From Synechococcus sp. NOUM97013 (GTDB lineage Bacteria; Cyanobacteriota; Cyanobacteriia; PCC-6307; Cyanobiaceae): DNA of 64,000 nucleotides. A program made the position numbers and the translations under genes. Location: the NCBI RefSeq assembly GCF_014279815.1, contig NZ_CP047941.1, positions 124,001 to 188,000 of the forward strand, in the 5' to 3' direction. Shown here piece after piece: positions 27,377 through 38,660 of the stretch; position 1 is the stretch's first letter; every line of letters begins with the position of its first letter. The notes under the pieces were generated by a model, which had not been told where the DNA came from, did not search any database, and was given only the letters and a program-made list of their open reading frames with translations.

Positions 27377-27871
27377 TCAGTAACGGGCGATGGCAGCTCG
27401 GGTCTCTTTCTTGATCTGCTTGTCTTTTTCAGCGGCGCGCTTGTCGTGCAGTTTGCGGCCTTTACCCAATCCGATGGTCAGCTTGATCCAGGAGCCCTGG
27501 AGGTGCATGTTGAGCGGGATCAGCGTTAATCCCTTCGTATCCAGCTGCCCGCGCAGCTTGTCGATCTCCCGGCGATGGGCCAGCAGCCGCCGCACGCGCA
27601 AGGGGTCGTGGTTGTAGTAGCCGCTGGCGTGGGTGTGCGGGGAGATGTGCACGTTGTGCAATTGCAGCTGGCCATTGCGGATCAGGCAGAAGCCATCGCG
27701 CAGGTTGGCCTGACCAGCACGGATCGACTTCACCTCCGTCCCCACTAGTTCGATGCCGGTTTCCAGGGTTTCGAGGATGTCGTACTGGTGCCGGGCCAGC
27801 CGGTTGTCCGCCAGCAGGCGATTGGCAGCAGCCCGCGCTGCGGCGTTTTTTTTGCCTCCACCTTTGGCCAT
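27377..27871 (-). CDS. smpB: SsrA-binding protein SmpB
   Basis: Partner of tmRNA in rescue of stalled ribosomes. The ATG at 27871 gives 164 residues starting [20 protein letters not shown], with the usual basic tip. Core matches: [53 protein letters not shown] and the basic C-terminal tail [17 protein letters not shown] needed for ribosome action. It is divergent from ruvB with 64 bp between starts and ends 9 bp from the convergent kinase-like gene. No ssrA gene is in the window. Confidence 0.96.
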   Translation of the reverse strand: MAKGGGKKNAAARAAANRLLADNRLARHQYDILETLETGIELVGTEVKSIRAGQANLRDGFCLIRNGQLQLHNVHISPHTHASGYYNHDPLRVRRLLAHRREIDKLRGQLDTKGLTLIPLNMHLQGSWIKLTIGLGKGRKLHDKRAAEKDKQIKKETRAAIARY

Positions 27872-27935
27872 GGACCGATCGGCTCCCCAGCCGCTTGACC
27901 CCCCGACCCTATCCAGAGCTCGGTACCCTTCCAAC

Positions 27936-29018
27936 ATGGCGATCGTTTCCTCCAACGCCGCAGCCCCACGTCCCCGGCCAGAGCGGCCGACCAATCGGAT
28001 GGTGGATGGCTCTCGGCAAGCCGGAGATGATCTGGATCCATCAACGGCGCCCGGTCGCGATGACGGTCTCAGACCGCGCCGTTTGGACGATTACATCGGT
28101 CAGCGCGAGCTCAAGCAGGTGCTCGGCATCGCCGTGCAGGCTGCCCTTGGCCGCGGCGATGCCCTTGACCACGTGCTGCTCTACGGACCGCCTGGTTTGG
28201 GCAAAACCACCATGGCAATGGTGCTGGCCGAAGAGTTGGGGGTGAACTGCCGCATTACCAGCGCTCCCGCTCTGGAACGCCCTCGCGACATCGTTGGTTT
28301 GTTGGTGAATCTGCAGCCTCGGGAGCTGTTGTTCATCGATGAGATTCACCGGCTCAGCCGGGTTGCGGAAGAACTGCTTTATCCCGCCATGGAAGATCGG
28401 CGCTTGGATCTCACCGTGGGCAAGGGCAGCACCGCCCGCACCCGGGCCCTGGAGTTGCCGCCGTTCACGTTGGTGGGAGCCACCACCCGTGCCGGGGCGC
28501 TCAGCTCGCCGCTGCGGGATCGTTTCGGTTTGATCCAGCGGCTGGAGTTCTACGGCTTGGACGATCTGCAAGCGATCGTGGAGCGAGCTGCTGGGCTCTT
28601 AGAGCTGGAGCTCAGTCCTGAGGCCTGTGCCGAGATCGCCCGTCGCTGTCGGGGCACACCGCGAATTGCCAACCGGTTGCTGCGCCGGGTGCGCGATGTG
28701 GCCTGTGTGCGCGATTGCACTGGCTGCATCGACCGCGACCTAGTGGATGAGGCCCTCACACTGCATCGGGTGGATGGACGGGGTCTGGATGCCAGTGACC
28801 GCAGGGTGCTCGAGTTGCTGCTCCAGTCTCACGGCGGTGGCCCCGCTGGTTTGGACACGCTGGCGGCAGCCCTTGGTGAAGACCCAACCACGCTGGAATC
28901 CGTCGTGGAGCCTTATCTGCTGCAGCTCGGCTTTCTGCAACGCACGCCGCGCGGACGGGTGGTGACAGATGCGGGGCGCGCGCACCTGGGTTGGCCGGAT
29001 CAGGAGGCGGCAGCATGA
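27936..29018 (+). CDS. ruvB: Holliday junction helicase RuvB
   Basis: AAA+ motor for branch migration in recombination repair. The ATG at 27936 gives 360 residues with a 45-residue variable N-terminal extension. Walker A is [11 protein letters not shown], Walker [12 protein letters not shown], sensor 1 [18 protein letters not shown], and arginine-finger/sensor 2 region [15 protein letters not shown]. The C-terminal winged helix follows ([20 protein letters not shown]). Its stop codon overlaps the start of the next gene (ATGA), beginning a chain of coupled genes to 31842. Confidence 0.97.
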   Translation: MAIVSSNAAAPRPRPERPTNRMVDGSRQAGDDLDPSTAPGRDDGLRPRRLDDYIGQRELKQVLGIAVQAALGRGDALDHVLLYGPPGLGKTTMAMVLAEELGVNCRITSAPALERPRDIVGLLVNLQPRELLFIDEIHRLSRVAEELLYPAMEDRRLDLTVGKGSTARTRALELPPFTLVGATTRAGALSSPLRDRFGLIQRLEFYGLDDLQAIVERAAGLLELELSPEACAEIARRCRGTPRIANRLLRRVRDVACVRDCTGCIDRDLVDEALTLHRVDGRGLDASDRRVLELLLQSHGGGPAGLDTLAAALGEDPTTLESVVEPYLLQLGFLQRTPRGRVVTDAGRAHLGWPDQEAAA

Positions 29019-29812
29019 ACTGGCGGCGACAGCTGATCGCATGGCTCCTGCCGGTGTTGCTGCTGGTGTCCTGCCCCCCATCTGCGGCTTGGGCTGTGGC
29101 TACAGACGATCTGCCGGCCTTGTTCGATCGTGCCTTGGCCCTTAGCCGTCAAGGCGATCCCGTGCAGGCGCTGCCGATCTGGGATCAGGTGCTTGATCTG
29201 GCTCCCCGTGATGCGGCGGCCTGGAGCAACCGCGGCAACGTGCGTTTGATGCTCGGCGACCCCGAAGGAGCGATTGCAGACCAGACCCGCTCGATCGAGC
29301 TGGCCCCCGACGATGCTGATCCGCATCTGAACCGCGGGACCGCGGAAGAAGCGCTGCAGCGCTGGCCGGAGGCCGCGGCGGACTACGACTGGATTCTCGA
29401 TCGCGATCCCAGCGATGCATCGGCGCTCTACAACCTTGGCAATGTGCGTGGTTCCGAAGGCGACTGGCAGGAAGCGCAGCGGCTTTACCGCTTGGCGGCT
29501 GATGCCAGGCCTGGTTTTGCCATGGCCCGTTCCAGTGATGCCCTGGCCCTCTATCAGCTGGAGGATCTTCAGGAAGCCGAACGCCAGCTGCGCAATCTGA
29601 TTCGGCGTTATCCCCTGTTTGCTGACGCCCGCGCTGCTCTCAGTGCCCTGCTGTGGCGCGTGGGGTCTCGCGGTGAAGCCGAGAGCCACTGGGCGGCAGC
29701 TGCTGGACTGGACCCCAGCTATCGCGATGCCGCCTGGTTGGCGCAGGTACGCCGCTGGCCGCCAGGCCCGATTGCGGATCTTGAGCGCTTCCTCGCGTTG
29801 GAGGTGGCATGA
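29015..29812 (+). CDS. Secreted or membrane-anchored TPR protein
   Basis: 265 residues from the ATG at 29015, with AGGAGG eleven bases upstream. N-terminal signal: [19 protein letters not shown], then AWA; the VSCPP could be a lipobox or the signal may be cleaved after AWA. At least four TPR units follow ([60 protein letters not shown]). A scaffold role in the thylakoid or periplasmic space is typical for such proteins, but the partner is unknown. It overlaps ruvB and the next gene by 4 bp each. Confidence 0.88.
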   Translation: MNWRRQLIAWLLPVLLLVSCPPSAAWAVATDDLPALFDRALALSRQGDPVQALPIWDQVLDLAPRDAAAWSNRGNVRLMLGDPEGAIADQTRSIELAPDDADPHLNRGTAEEALQRWPEAAADYDWILDRDPSDASALYNLGNVRGSEGDWQEAQRLYRLAADARPGFAMARSSDALALYQLEDLQEAERQLRNLIRRYPLFADARAALSALLWRVGSRGEAESHWAAAAGLDPSYRDAAWLAQVRRWPPGPIADLERFLALEVA

Positions 29813-30984
29813 CGACCCTCGCGCGTTCCTGGTCCGAGCGCCTCAACCAACTGCTGCCGCAGTTGGTTGAATTCAGGCGTCATCTGCATGCTCATCCGGA
29901 ATTGAGCGGTGAGGAACATCAGACGGCGGCGCTGATTGCCGGTGAGTTGCGCGAGGCCGGTTGGCGTGTACGCGAGGGGGTGGGGCGCACCGGTGTTGTG
30001 GCGGAGCTGGGGCCTGTGCAGGGGCCGACCCTCGGCCTGCGGGTCGATATGGATGCCTTGCCGATTGAGGAACGCACGAATCTCCCCTATGCCTCTGTCC
30101 GCCAGGGCGTGATGCATGCCTGTGGTCACGATCTGCACAGCACCGTCGGCATCGGTGTAGCGCGGCTGCTCGCGGCTGAAGCGTCGTTGCCCTTTGGCGT
30201 TCGCCTGCTGTTTCAACCGGCGGAAGAGATCGCCCAGGGTGCACGCTGGATGCGTGAAGCTGGCGCCGCGGATGGTCTGGCCGGACTGTTCGGCCTGCAC
30301 GTCTTCCCCTCCTTGCCGGTGGGCAGCATTGGCGTGCGCAGCGGCAGCCTCACCGCCGCTGCCGGTGAGCTGGAGATTGAGGTGATCGGTCAGGGCGGCC
30401 ACGGGGCGCGACCGCATCAGTCGGTGGATGCGATCTGGATCGCCTCCCGGGTGGTGACCGGTTTGCAGGAGGCGATCAGCCGCCGCCTGGATGCCCTGGA
30501 TCCGGTGGTGGTGAGCTTCGGGAAGATTGAAGGTGGCAAGGCGTTCAATGTGATCGCCGAGCGCGTCACCCTGCTCGGCACCGTGCGCTGTCTCTGCAGC
30601 GATGTGCACGATCGCTTGCCCGGCTGGATCGAAGACACGGTGCAGGCCATCTGCTCTGGATTCGGTGCCACGGCCACGGTGCGTTACCGCTGCATTGCAC
30701 CGCCTGTGCACAACGACCCCCGGCTGACGGCGCTGTTGGAGCGGTGTGCGATGGAGCAGCTCGGCTCGGATCAGGTGCTGCGCCTGGAGCAGCCGTCGCT
30801 CGGAGCTGAAGACTTCGCGGAGCTGATCCGCGATGTGCCGGGAATGATGTTTCGTTTGGGGGTGGCGGGTCCCGACGGGTGTGCCCCGTTGCACAACGGT
30901 CAATTCCTGCCGGATGAGCGTTGCCTGGAGACCGGCATCCGGGTGTTGACCGCCGCGATTCTGGCCTGGGAGCCGGCGCCATGA
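29809..30984 (+). CDS. M20D-family amidohydrolase
   Basis: Metal-dependent amidohydrolase of the IAA-amino acid/hippurate hydrolase type (391 residues), cleaving N-acyl amino acids or similar amides in the cytosol. The dinuclear metal ligands are visible: Asp in LGLRVDMDALP, HACGHDLHST, PAEEIAQGARWM, and GLHVFPSLPVG. The dimerisation (lid) domain lies in the middle (GQGGHGARPHQSVDAIWIA) and FVELIRDVPGM-like GAEDFAELIRDVPGMMF near the end. Its physiological substrate is unknown. It overlaps both neighbours by 4 bp. Confidence 0.93.
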   Translation: MTTLARSWSERLNQLLPQLVEFRRHLHAHPELSGEEHQTAALIAGELREAGWRVREGVGRTGVVAELGPVQGPTLGLRVDMDALPIEERTNLPYASVRQGVMHACGHDLHSTVGIGVARLLAAEASLPFGVRLLFQPAEEIAQGARWMREAGAADGLAGLFGLHVFPSLPVGSIGVRSGSLTAAAGELEIEVIGQGGHGARPHQSVDAIWIASRVVTGLQEAISRRLDALDPVVVSFGKIEGGKAFNVIAERVTLLGTVRCLCSDVHDRLPGWIEDTVQAICSGFGATATVRYRCIAPPVHNDPRLTALLERCAMEQLGSDQVLRLEQPSLGAEDFAELIRDVPGMMFRLGVAGPDGCAPLHNGQFLPDERCLETGIRVLTAAILAWEPAP

Positions 30985-31211
30985 CCCCCCCGTCGCGTCA
31001 GCCCCTGCATGTGTTGCTGTCGCTGGCGGCGCCGCTGCTGGTGCTGCTGGGTTTGGTCGGTCTGGCGCAAAGGGAGGGGACCGATCGCTGGCAGGCCGTT
31101 CCTGCCATCCTGGTGGGTTCTGGCCTGGTGATCCATGCGGTATTGGGTCGCCGGCGCCGGCGCCACAAGCTGCTGGTGGCTCTGCGCAGCAGTCGATTGG
31201 AGGAGGACTGA
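30981..31211 (+). CDS. Small two-helix membrane protein
   Basis: 76 residues from the ATG at 30981, which overlaps the amidohydrolase stop (ATGA). Two hydrophobic stretches (LHVLLSLAAPLLVLLGLVGL and AVPAILVGSGLVIHAVLG) are joined by a short loop, followed by a basic run RRRRRHKLL. No family is recognised. Its position between overlapping genes, with a normal stop 4 bp before the next start, supports a real gene. Confidence 0.75.
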   Translation: MTPPSRQPLHVLLSLAAPLLVLLGLVGLAQREGTDRWQAVPAILVGSGLVIHAVLGRRRRRHKLLVALRSSRLEED

Positions 31212-31215
31212 GTCC

Positions 31216-31842
31216 ATGGCATCGACACCGCCATCGCCTGCGGATGAGGCTCCGGATCTCGACGCGTTGCGTGCGGCGATCGGTTCCGGCGATCCCACCC
31301 TGGCGATGCCAGCGCTCACTCAGCTGCGCTTCTGCACCGACGAAGAGGCGGTGCCGCTGCTGGTGCTGGGCAGTGAGCAGGAGGCTTTCCTTGTGCGTTC
31401 CCTGAGTTGCAGCGGCCTGGGTTACAAGCGCACGGAGCAGGGTTGGACGGTGCTGGAGACGCTCCTGCGCAATGATGGTGATAGCAACGTGCGGGCTGAG
31501 GCCGCCAATTCGTTGGCCAGTTATGGCGTGGAGCGGGCCTGGCCGCTGCTGAAGGCGGCGTTCCTGGCCGATGACGCCTGGTTGGTGCGCTGCAGCATCC
31601 TTTCGGCCCTGGCAGAGCAACCTCAGATCGATCTGGGGTGGTTGCTGGAGCTCGCCTCCGCCGCCATCACCGATGCCGATGGCACGGTGCGGGTCAGTGG
31701 CGCCGAAATCCTGGGCCGGATTGTGCGCGAGGGCAGGGATCAACCGATCGGTGAGCAGGCGCGGGCGTTGTTGCGGCCTTTGCAGCAGGACGGCGACCAC
31801 CGGGTGGTGGCGGCGGCGCTGAACGGCTTGCAGGCGGCCTGA
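31216..31842 (+). CDS. HEAT-repeat protein
   Basis: 208 residues from the ATG at 31216, with GGAGG about 12 bases upstream. Helical repeats of HEAT type can be seen (AVPLLVLGSEQEAFLVRSLS; VRAEAANSLASYGVERAWPL; WLVRCSILSALAEQPQIDL; VRVSGAEILGRIVREGRD). In cyanobacteria such proteins include phycobilin lyase relatives and unknown scaffolds; the chromophore-lyase signature is not evident, so I do not assign that role. Last of the ruvB-led gene chain. Confidence 0.85.
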   Translation: MASTPPSPADEAPDLDALRAAIGSGDPTLAMPALTQLRFCTDEEAVPLLVLGSEQEAFLVRSLSCSGLGYKRTEQGWTVLETLLRNDGDSNVRAEAANSLASYGVERAWPLLKAAFLADDAWLVRCSILSALAEQPQIDLGWLLELASAAITDADGTVRVSGAEILGRIVREGRDQPIGEQARALLRPLQQDGDHRVVAAALNGLQAA

Positions 31843-31879
31843 CCCCTCCACTGTCGGAACGCTTGCTACGGTTCCGGCA

Positions 31880-31972
31880 CCACTAGGGGTGCCTGAGGCC
31901 GTTCGCGGCCGCAAGGGCTGAGATCACACCCTCCGAACCTGATCCGGGTCATGCCGGCGCCAGGGAAGTGAC
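31880..31972 (+). promoter_or_regulatory. TPP riboswitch (THI element) of thiC
   Basis: The conserved blocks appear in order: AGGGGTGCC, GGCTGAGATCACACCC, GAACCTGATCCGGGTCATGCC and GGCGCCAGGGAAGTG. These are the P2/P3 pyrimidine-sensing and P4/P5 pyrophosphate-sensing halves of the thi-box. It lies about 57 bp before the thiC start codon, leaving room for an expression platform; there is no clear T-run hairpin, so control at translation or by Rho is more likely than a simple terminator. Confidence 0.95.
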
Positions 31973-31981
31973 CACATGTGA

Positions 31982-33430
<1,449 letters not shown>

Positions 33431-33470
33431 TCAGCCGCGGCCTTTGTTGCGGGACTGACTCCTGAAGTGA

Positions 33471-33499
33471 AAAGTGAAGCCAACTGGCTTCACTTTTTT
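33471..33499 (+). terminator. Rho-independent terminator of thiC
   Basis: AAAGTGAAGCC-AACT-GGCTTCACTTTTTT: an uninterrupted stem of 8 bp, extended by A/T pairs, followed by a T-run, 40 bp after the thiC stop. It could also act leftward on the reverse strand because of its A-run. Confidence 0.92.
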
Positions 33500-33528
33500 A
33501 TGCCGATTGATGCCTCAGTTTGCGTTCA

Positions 33529-34461
33529 TCACGCGTCAAGTGCTGATTTGAACCAGTCGATGGTGGGCTGAAGACCTTCCTGAAGAGAGATTCGGGGTTC
33601 CCATCCCAGTTGTTCTCTTGCCAGGTCGATGACCGGTTGCCGTTGCATCGGGTCGTCTTGAGGCAGCGGTTTGGTGATCAGTTCAAGCTTCGGATTGATG
33701 CGTTCGCGCACCAATTCAGCGAGCTGGCGGATAGTGAACTCTCCGGGATTGCCGATGTTGATGGGACCGGTGTGGTCACCATTCATCAGGCGAATCATGC
33801 CCTCGATTAAGTCATCCACATAGCAGAAGGATCGTGTTTGGCTGCCGTCTCCATAGAGGGTTAATGCTTCACCCTTCAGGGCCTGCACGATGAAGTTGCT
33901 GACGACCCGTCCATCATCGGGAAGCATGCGTGGGCCATAAGTGTTGAAAATTCGCATGACACGCACTTCGGTGTTGTGCATCCGGCGGTAGTCAAAACAC
34001 AAGGTTTCGGCAATGCGCTTGCCTTCGTCGTAGCAACTGCGGAGCCCGATCGTGTTCACGGAGCCGCGATAGTTTTCCGGTTGAGGATGCACTTCTGGAT
34101 CGCCGTAAATTTCACTGGTGCTCGCCAGTAGCAAGCGGGCCCCAACGCGGCGGGCGAGGCCGAGCATGTTGTAGGTGCCAAGAAAACTGGTTTTGGCGGT
34201 TTTGATGGGATTGAACTGGTAGTGCACGGGTGATGCCGGGCAAGCCAGATGCCAGATCCGATCAACTTCCAGTTGGATGGGTTCTGTGACGTCGTGACGG
34301 ATCAACTCAAAACGAGGATGGCCAATCCATTGACCAATATTGCTCTTACGACCGGTGAAATAGTTGTCGAGACAGATCACTTCTTCGCCAGCATCCATCA
34401 GCCGGTCACACAGATGTGAGCCGAGGAATCCAGCCCCACCGGTGATCAAGTTGCGGATCAT
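33529..34461 (-). CDS. UDP-glucuronate decarboxylase-like NAD-dependent epimerase
   Basis: Extended short-chain dehydrogenase/reductase, 310 residues from the ATG at 34461. Rossmann NAD site [29 protein letters not shown], then the decarboxylase-like signature [28 protein letters not shown], catalytic [10 protein letters not shown] and [10 protein letters not shown]. These match UDP-xylose synthase (UXS), which makes UDP-xylose from UDP-glucuronate for polysaccharides. Closely related dehydratases share most of these motifs. It is a single gene between two terminators, so it has its own promoter. Confidence 0.88.
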   Translation of the reverse strand: MIRNLITGGAGFLGSHLCDRLMDAGEEVICLDNYFTGRKSNIGQWIGHPRFELIRHDVTEPIQLEVDRIWHLACPASPVHYQFNPIKTAKTSFLGTYNMLGLARRVGARLLLASTSEIYGDPEVHPQPENYRGSVNTIGLRSCYDEGKRIAETLCFDYRRMHNTEVRVMRIFNTYGPRMLPDDGRVVSNFIVQALKGEALTLYGDGSQTRSFCYVDDLIEGMIRLMNGDHTGPINIGNPGEFTIRQLAELVRERINPKLELITKPLPQDDPMQRQPVIDLAREQLGWEPRISLQEGLQPTIDWFKSALDA

Positions 34462-34517
34462 TGCCAAGACGCAATCAATGCTCACCTCATCGTATGGGGT
34501 GAGTCATCAGCGCAATC

Positions 34518-34555
34518 AAAAAATCCCCTGAGGCCGAATAGCCCCAGGGGATTGA
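34518..34555 (-). terminator. Rho-independent terminator of tkt
   Basis: On the minus strand AATCCCCTGGGGC, a short loop, GGCCTCAGGGGATTTTTT: a GC-rich stem with a T6 tail, 45 bp after the tkt stop codon. Confidence 0.9.
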
Positions 34556-34600
34556 AGGTTGATGATGACTGTCCTGATTGAATTGAGATCAGGAGGGGTT

Positions 34601-36610
34601 TCAGTCGAGCAGTGCTTTGGACTTGGCAACAACGTTCTCGACGGTGAAACCAAACTCCTTCAGGCAAGTGCCGCCAGGAGCGGAGGCGCCGAAGCGGTTC
34701 ATGGTGACGCTGTCGCCATCGAGGCCGATGAAGCGGTGCCAGCCGAAGGATTCAGCGGCTTCCACCACGAGGCGCTTGCGCACGGCATTGGGGAGCACTT
34801 CTTCCTTGTAGGCGTCGCTCTGTTCGTCGAACAGTTCCACGCAGGGCATGGAGACCACGCGCACCTTCTTGCCTTCAGCGGTCAGCTGCTTGGCAGCCTG
34901 GACGCAGAGGTCAAGTTCGGTACCGGTGCCGATCAGGATCAGCTCAGGGGTGCCCTCGCAGTCTTCGAGCACGTAGCCGCCGAGGGCCACCTTGTCGATG
35001 GAGGAGTTGGCCTGGTTGGCCATTCCCTGACGGCTGAGGCAGAGGGAGCTGGGGCGCTTGCGGTTCTGGATGGCCAGCTTGTAAGCACCGCTGGTCTCGT
35101 TACCGTCGCCAGGGCGGAACACCAGCATGTTCGGCATTGCCCGCAGGGAGGGGATGGTCTCGATCGGCTGGTGAGTCGGGCCGTCCTCGCCCACACCGAT
35201 GGAGTCGTGGGTGAGCACGTAGATCACACCCAGCTCACTCAGGGCCGAGAGGCGCATGGAGCCGCGCATGTAGTCGGCAAACACCAGGAAGGTGCCGCCG
35301 TAAGGGATCAAACCACTGTTGTGGTAAGCGATGCCGTTGAGAATCGCCGCCATGGCGTGCTCGCGCACACCGAAGTGCAGGTAGCGCTTTTCGGGGCTGC
35401 TGGCCTGATAAGAGCCGGTTTCGCCCTTGATGTCGGTGTAGTTGGAGTGGGTGAGGTCGGCGGAGCCGCCGATCAGTTCAGGCAGGTTGGGGCCCAGGGC
35501 ACCCAGGCAGATCTGGGAGTGCTTGCGGGTAGCCAGGCCACCGTCTTCGGCGCTGTAGGTGGGCAGACCCTTATCCCAGCCCTCGGGCAGCTCACCGCGC
35601 AGCATCCGCTCGAATTCAGCGGCTTCGCTGGGGTACTTGGTGCGATAGGCGGCGAGGGTCTGGTTCCACTCGGCTTCGAGGCTGGCACCACGCTCAATCG
35701 CCTGGCGGAACTGGTCATAGGCCTCCTGAGGCACCTCGAAGGGGCCGTAGTTCCAGTTCAGTTGCTGACGGGTTAGCGCGGCTTCCTCTTCACCCAGAGC
35801 AGCACCGTGCACACCGGCAGTGTCGGCCTTGTTGGGGGAGCCATAGCCGATGGTGGTGGTCACCTTGATGATCGACGGCTTGTCGGTAACAGCCTTGGCC
35901 GCTTCTATCGCCTTGGCGATGGCATCCACATCGGTGTTGCCTTCGGCCACATGCTGGACGTGCCAGCCGTAGGCCTCGTAGCGCTTCAGTACGTCCTCGG
36001 TGAAGGACACATCGGTGCGGCCGTCGATGGTGATGCTGTTGTCGTCGTAGAGGGCGATCAATTTGCCCAGCTTCAGGTGACCCGCCAGGGATGCAGCCTC
36101 GGAGGACACGCCCTCCTGATTGCAGCCGTCACCCATCACCACATAGGTGTAGTGATCAACCACGGTGGCGTCGGCCTTGTTGAACTTGGCGGCCAGGTGG
36201 GATTCGGCGATGGCCAGGCCCACAGCGTTGGAGATACCAGCGCCGAGGGGGCCGGTGGTCACTTCAACGCCAGGGGTTTCGAAGGTTTCGGGGTGACCTG
36301 GAGTCTTGGAGCCCCACTGACGGAACTGCTTGATGTCGTCGATGGTCACCGAGTCGTAACCGGTGAGGTGCAGCAGCGCGTACAGCAGCATGCAGCCGTG
36401 ACCGGCTGACAGCACGAAGCGGTCGCGGTTGAACCACTTGGGATTCTTGGGGTTGTGCTTCAGGAACTTGTCCCACAGCGCGTAACCCATCGGGGCGCAG
36501 CCCATCGGCAGGCCGGGGTGGCCACTGTTGGATTTGTTGATGGCATCAACCGCCAGCATGCGGATGCTGTTGATGCAAAGGGTGTCGACAGAAGCGGGCG
36601 CAGCGACCAT
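34601..36610 (-). CDS. tkt: Transketolase
   Basis: TPP enzyme of the Calvin cycle and pentose phosphate pathway, 669 residues. The thiamine pyrophosphate motif [19 protein letters not shown], the N-terminal substrate His in [13 protein letters not shown], the DDNSITIDG metal region, [18 protein letters not shown] and [16 protein letters not shown] are all present. It supplies xylulose-5-phosphate, the substrate of the phosphoketolase encoded at 54024-56459. It follows fabF by 86 bp in the same direction. Confidence 0.97.
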   Translation of the reverse strand: MVAAPASVDTLCINSIRMLAVDAINKSNSGHPGLPMGCAPMGYALWDKFLKHNPKNPKWFNRDRFVLSAGHGCMLLYALLHLTGYDSVTIDDIKQFRQWGSKTPGHPETFETPGVEVTTGPLGAGISNAVGLAIAESHLAAKFNKADATVVDHYTYVVMGDGCNQEGVSSEAASLAGHLKLGKLIALYDDNSITIDGRTDVSFTEDVLKRYEAYGWHVQHVAEGNTDVDAIAKAIEAAKAVTDKPSIIKVTTTIGYGSPNKADTAGVHGAALGEEEAALTRQQLNWNYGPFEVPQEAYDQFRQAIERGASLEAEWNQTLAAYRTKYPSEAAEFERMLRGELPEGWDKGLPTYSAEDGGLATRKHSQICLGALGPNLPELIGGSADLTHSNYTDIKGETGSYQASSPEKRYLHFGVREHAMAAILNGIAYHNSGLIPYGGTFLVFADYMRGSMRLSALSELGVIYVLTHDSIGVGEDGPTHQPIETIPSLRAMPNMLVFRPGDGNETSGAYKLAIQNRKRPSSLCLSRQGMANQANSSIDKVALGGYVLEDCEGTPELILIGTGTELDLCVQAAKQLTAEGKKVRVVSMPCVELFDEQSDAYKEEVLPNAVRKRLVVEAAESFGWHRFIGLDGDSVTMNRFGASAPGGTCLKEFGFTVENVVAKSKALLD

Positions 36611-36696
36611 GACGTGGGAGTTGTAAATCGGTAAGGAGTACGAGCAGTCTGAAACAACGGGTCAAGGGCACCGCAGAACGGGCCAGACCGATGGAT

Positions 36697-37944
36697 TCAG
36701 CTCATGCGTCGGAAGGCGAGGCAGACGTTATGGCCGCCGAAGCCGAAGGAGTTGGACAACACCGTGCCCAGCTTGAGCTCACGGGCGGTGTTGGGCACGA
36801 CATCCAGATCACATTCGGGATCGGGATTGGCGTGATTGATCGTGGGAGGCACCACGTGATGCTGGAGCGCCAGCACACAGGCCACCGCTTCAATGCCGCC
36901 GGAACCACCCAGCAGGTGACCGGTCATCGACTTGGTGGAGCTCACCGGAATCTGGTGGGCCCGACTGCCGAGAGCGCTTTTGATCGCCGCGGTCTCGTTG
37001 CTGTCATTGGCAGGGGTGCTGGTGCCGTGCGCATTGACGTAGTCGATGCTGTCGGCGCTCAGACCACCGTCTTCCAGAGCGAGTCGCATGGCTGCGGCTC
37101 CGCCCACGCCACCGGGGGTCGGTGAGGTGATGTGGTGGGCATCGCATGTGGTGCCGTAGCCCACCATTTCGGCCAGGATCGTGGCGCCGCGTGCTTCAGC
37201 GTGCTCAAGGGTTTCCAGCACCAGCACACCGGCACCCTCGCCGATCACGAAGCCATCACGCTCCTTGTCGAAGGGGCGACTGGCGGTGGCGGGATCGTCG
37301 TTGCGGAAGGACAGGGCCTTGGCGCTGGCAAAACCGGCCACGCCCAGCGGGGTGATGGCGGATTCCGCGCCGCCGCAAACCATGGCGTCGGCCTTGCCCA
37401 TCTGCAGCAGACGGAAGGCATCGCCAATGGCATTGGATCCCGCGGCACAGGCAGTGGCCACCGCGGAGCTGGGACCTTTGGCGCCTAGAGCGATCGCCGC
37501 CAGGCCAGTGGCCATGTTGGGGATCATCATCGGCACAGTGAACGGGCTGACACGGCCGGGGCCTTTGCCCTCCAGCACGTGGGCCTGGGTCTCCATGGTG
37601 AGCAGGCCGCCCACGCCGGAGCCAATGCTGACGCCGATGCGATCGGCGTTGGCTTCGGTGATTGCGAGGCCAGCGTCAGCGAGGGCCTGTTTGGCGGCGA
37701 CGACACCGAATTTGCAGAACCGATCCCAGCGCTTGGCCTCCTTGGGTTCAAGGAAGCCTGTGGGATCGAAGTCCTTCACCTCGGCGGCAAAACGACAGGC
37801 GTGCTTTTCAGCATCGAACAGAGTGATCGACGCCACGCCATTGCGGCCTGAGGTGAGGCCAGACCAATACTCGGCAACGCTGTTGCCGATCGGTGTCACC
37901 GCGCCGAGGCCAGTGACCACGACGCGTTGGAGACCCTCCACCAT
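36697..37944 (-). CDS. fabF: Beta-ketoacyl-ACP synthase II
   Basis: Condensing enzyme of fatty-acid elongation, 415 residues. The catalytic triad is seen: Cys in TACAAGSNAIGDAF, His in NAHGTSTPANDSNET and His in KSMTGHLLGGSGGIE. The N terminus RVVVTGLGAVTPIGNSV is typical. It follows acpP by 11 bp, so the acyl carrier and its synthase are made together. Confidence 0.97.
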   Translation of the reverse strand: MVEGLQRVVVTGLGAVTPIGNSVAEYWSGLTSGRNGVASITLFDAEKHACRFAAEVKDFDPTGFLEPKEAKRWDRFCKFGVVAAKQALADAGLAITEANADRIGVSIGSGVGGLLTMETQAHVLEGKGPGRVSPFTVPMMIPNMATGLAAIALGAKGPSSAVATACAAGSNAIGDAFRLLQMGKADAMVCGGAESAITPLGVAGFASAKALSFRNDDPATASRPFDKERDGFVIGEGAGVLVLETLEHAEARGATILAEMVGYGTTCDAHHITSPTPGGVGGAAAMRLALEDGGLSADSIDYVNAHGTSTPANDSNETAAIKSALGSRAHQIPVSSTKSMTGHLLGGSGGIEAVACVLALQHHVVPPTINHANPDPECDLDVVPNTARELKLGTVLSNSFGFGGHNVCLAFRRMS

Positions 37945-37955
37945 GCTGCCGATCC

Positions 37956-38198
37956 TCAGGCCTGCTTGTCTTCGATGTACTTGACGGCGTCGCCGACGGT
38001 GGCGATGCCTTCAGCTGCTTCGTCGGGAATTTCGATGTCGAAGGCTTCCTCCAGGGCCATCACCAGCTCGACTGTGTCAAGCGAGTCAGCGCCGAGATCG
38101 TTCTGGAAATTCGACTCCGGCTTCACTTCGCCGGCGTCAACGCTGAGTTGCTCCGCCACGATCGAACGGACTTTTTCGAGGATCGCTTCCTGGGACAT
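37956..38198 (-). CDS. acpP: Acyl carrier protein
   Basis: 80-residue carrier of growing acyl chains. The ATG at 38198 begins [20 protein letters not shown]; the phosphopantetheine Ser is in [18 protein letters not shown], and helix III with [11 protein letters not shown] follows. The frame is open a little upstream, but the extension is not ACP-like. Divergent from psaC, with a 151-bp promoter region between them. Confidence 0.97.
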   Translation of the reverse strand: MSQEAILEKVRSIVAEQLSVDAGEVKPESNFQNDLGADSLDTVELVMALEEAFDIEIPDEAAEGIATVGDAVKYIEDKQA

Positions 38199-38271
38199 GG
38201 CCGTGAAGACGGGACGCCGCATCTTACGGGCTGGCCTCGGCCCCACCCTCGCTCGTCGTTAACAACAGTGA

Positions 38272-38595
<324 letters not shown>

Positions 38596-38635
38596 TCACT
38601 CCGATCGGTTTTTTGTTCAACAACTCATAAGCTCC

Positions 38636-38658
38636 GCCCGGCATTGCCGGGCTTTTTT
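38636..38658 (+). terminator. Rho-independent terminator of psaC, abutting glmS
   Basis: GCCCGGC-ATT-GCCGGGC followed by TTTTTT, a perfect 7-bp GC stem. Only two bases (GT) separate the T-run from the glmS ATG at 38661. Confidence 0.93.
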
Positions 38659-38660
38659 GT

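Noticed and set aside
29719-31914. 731-codon open frame antisense to the TPR, amidohydrolase and HEAT genes
   Set aside because: It spans several well-supported genes with coupled starts; composition is that of a GC-rich antisense shadow.
34559-35776. 405-codon open frame antisense to tkt
   Set aside because: It covers the tkt terminator and conserved tkt motifs on the other strand; no recognisable domain.
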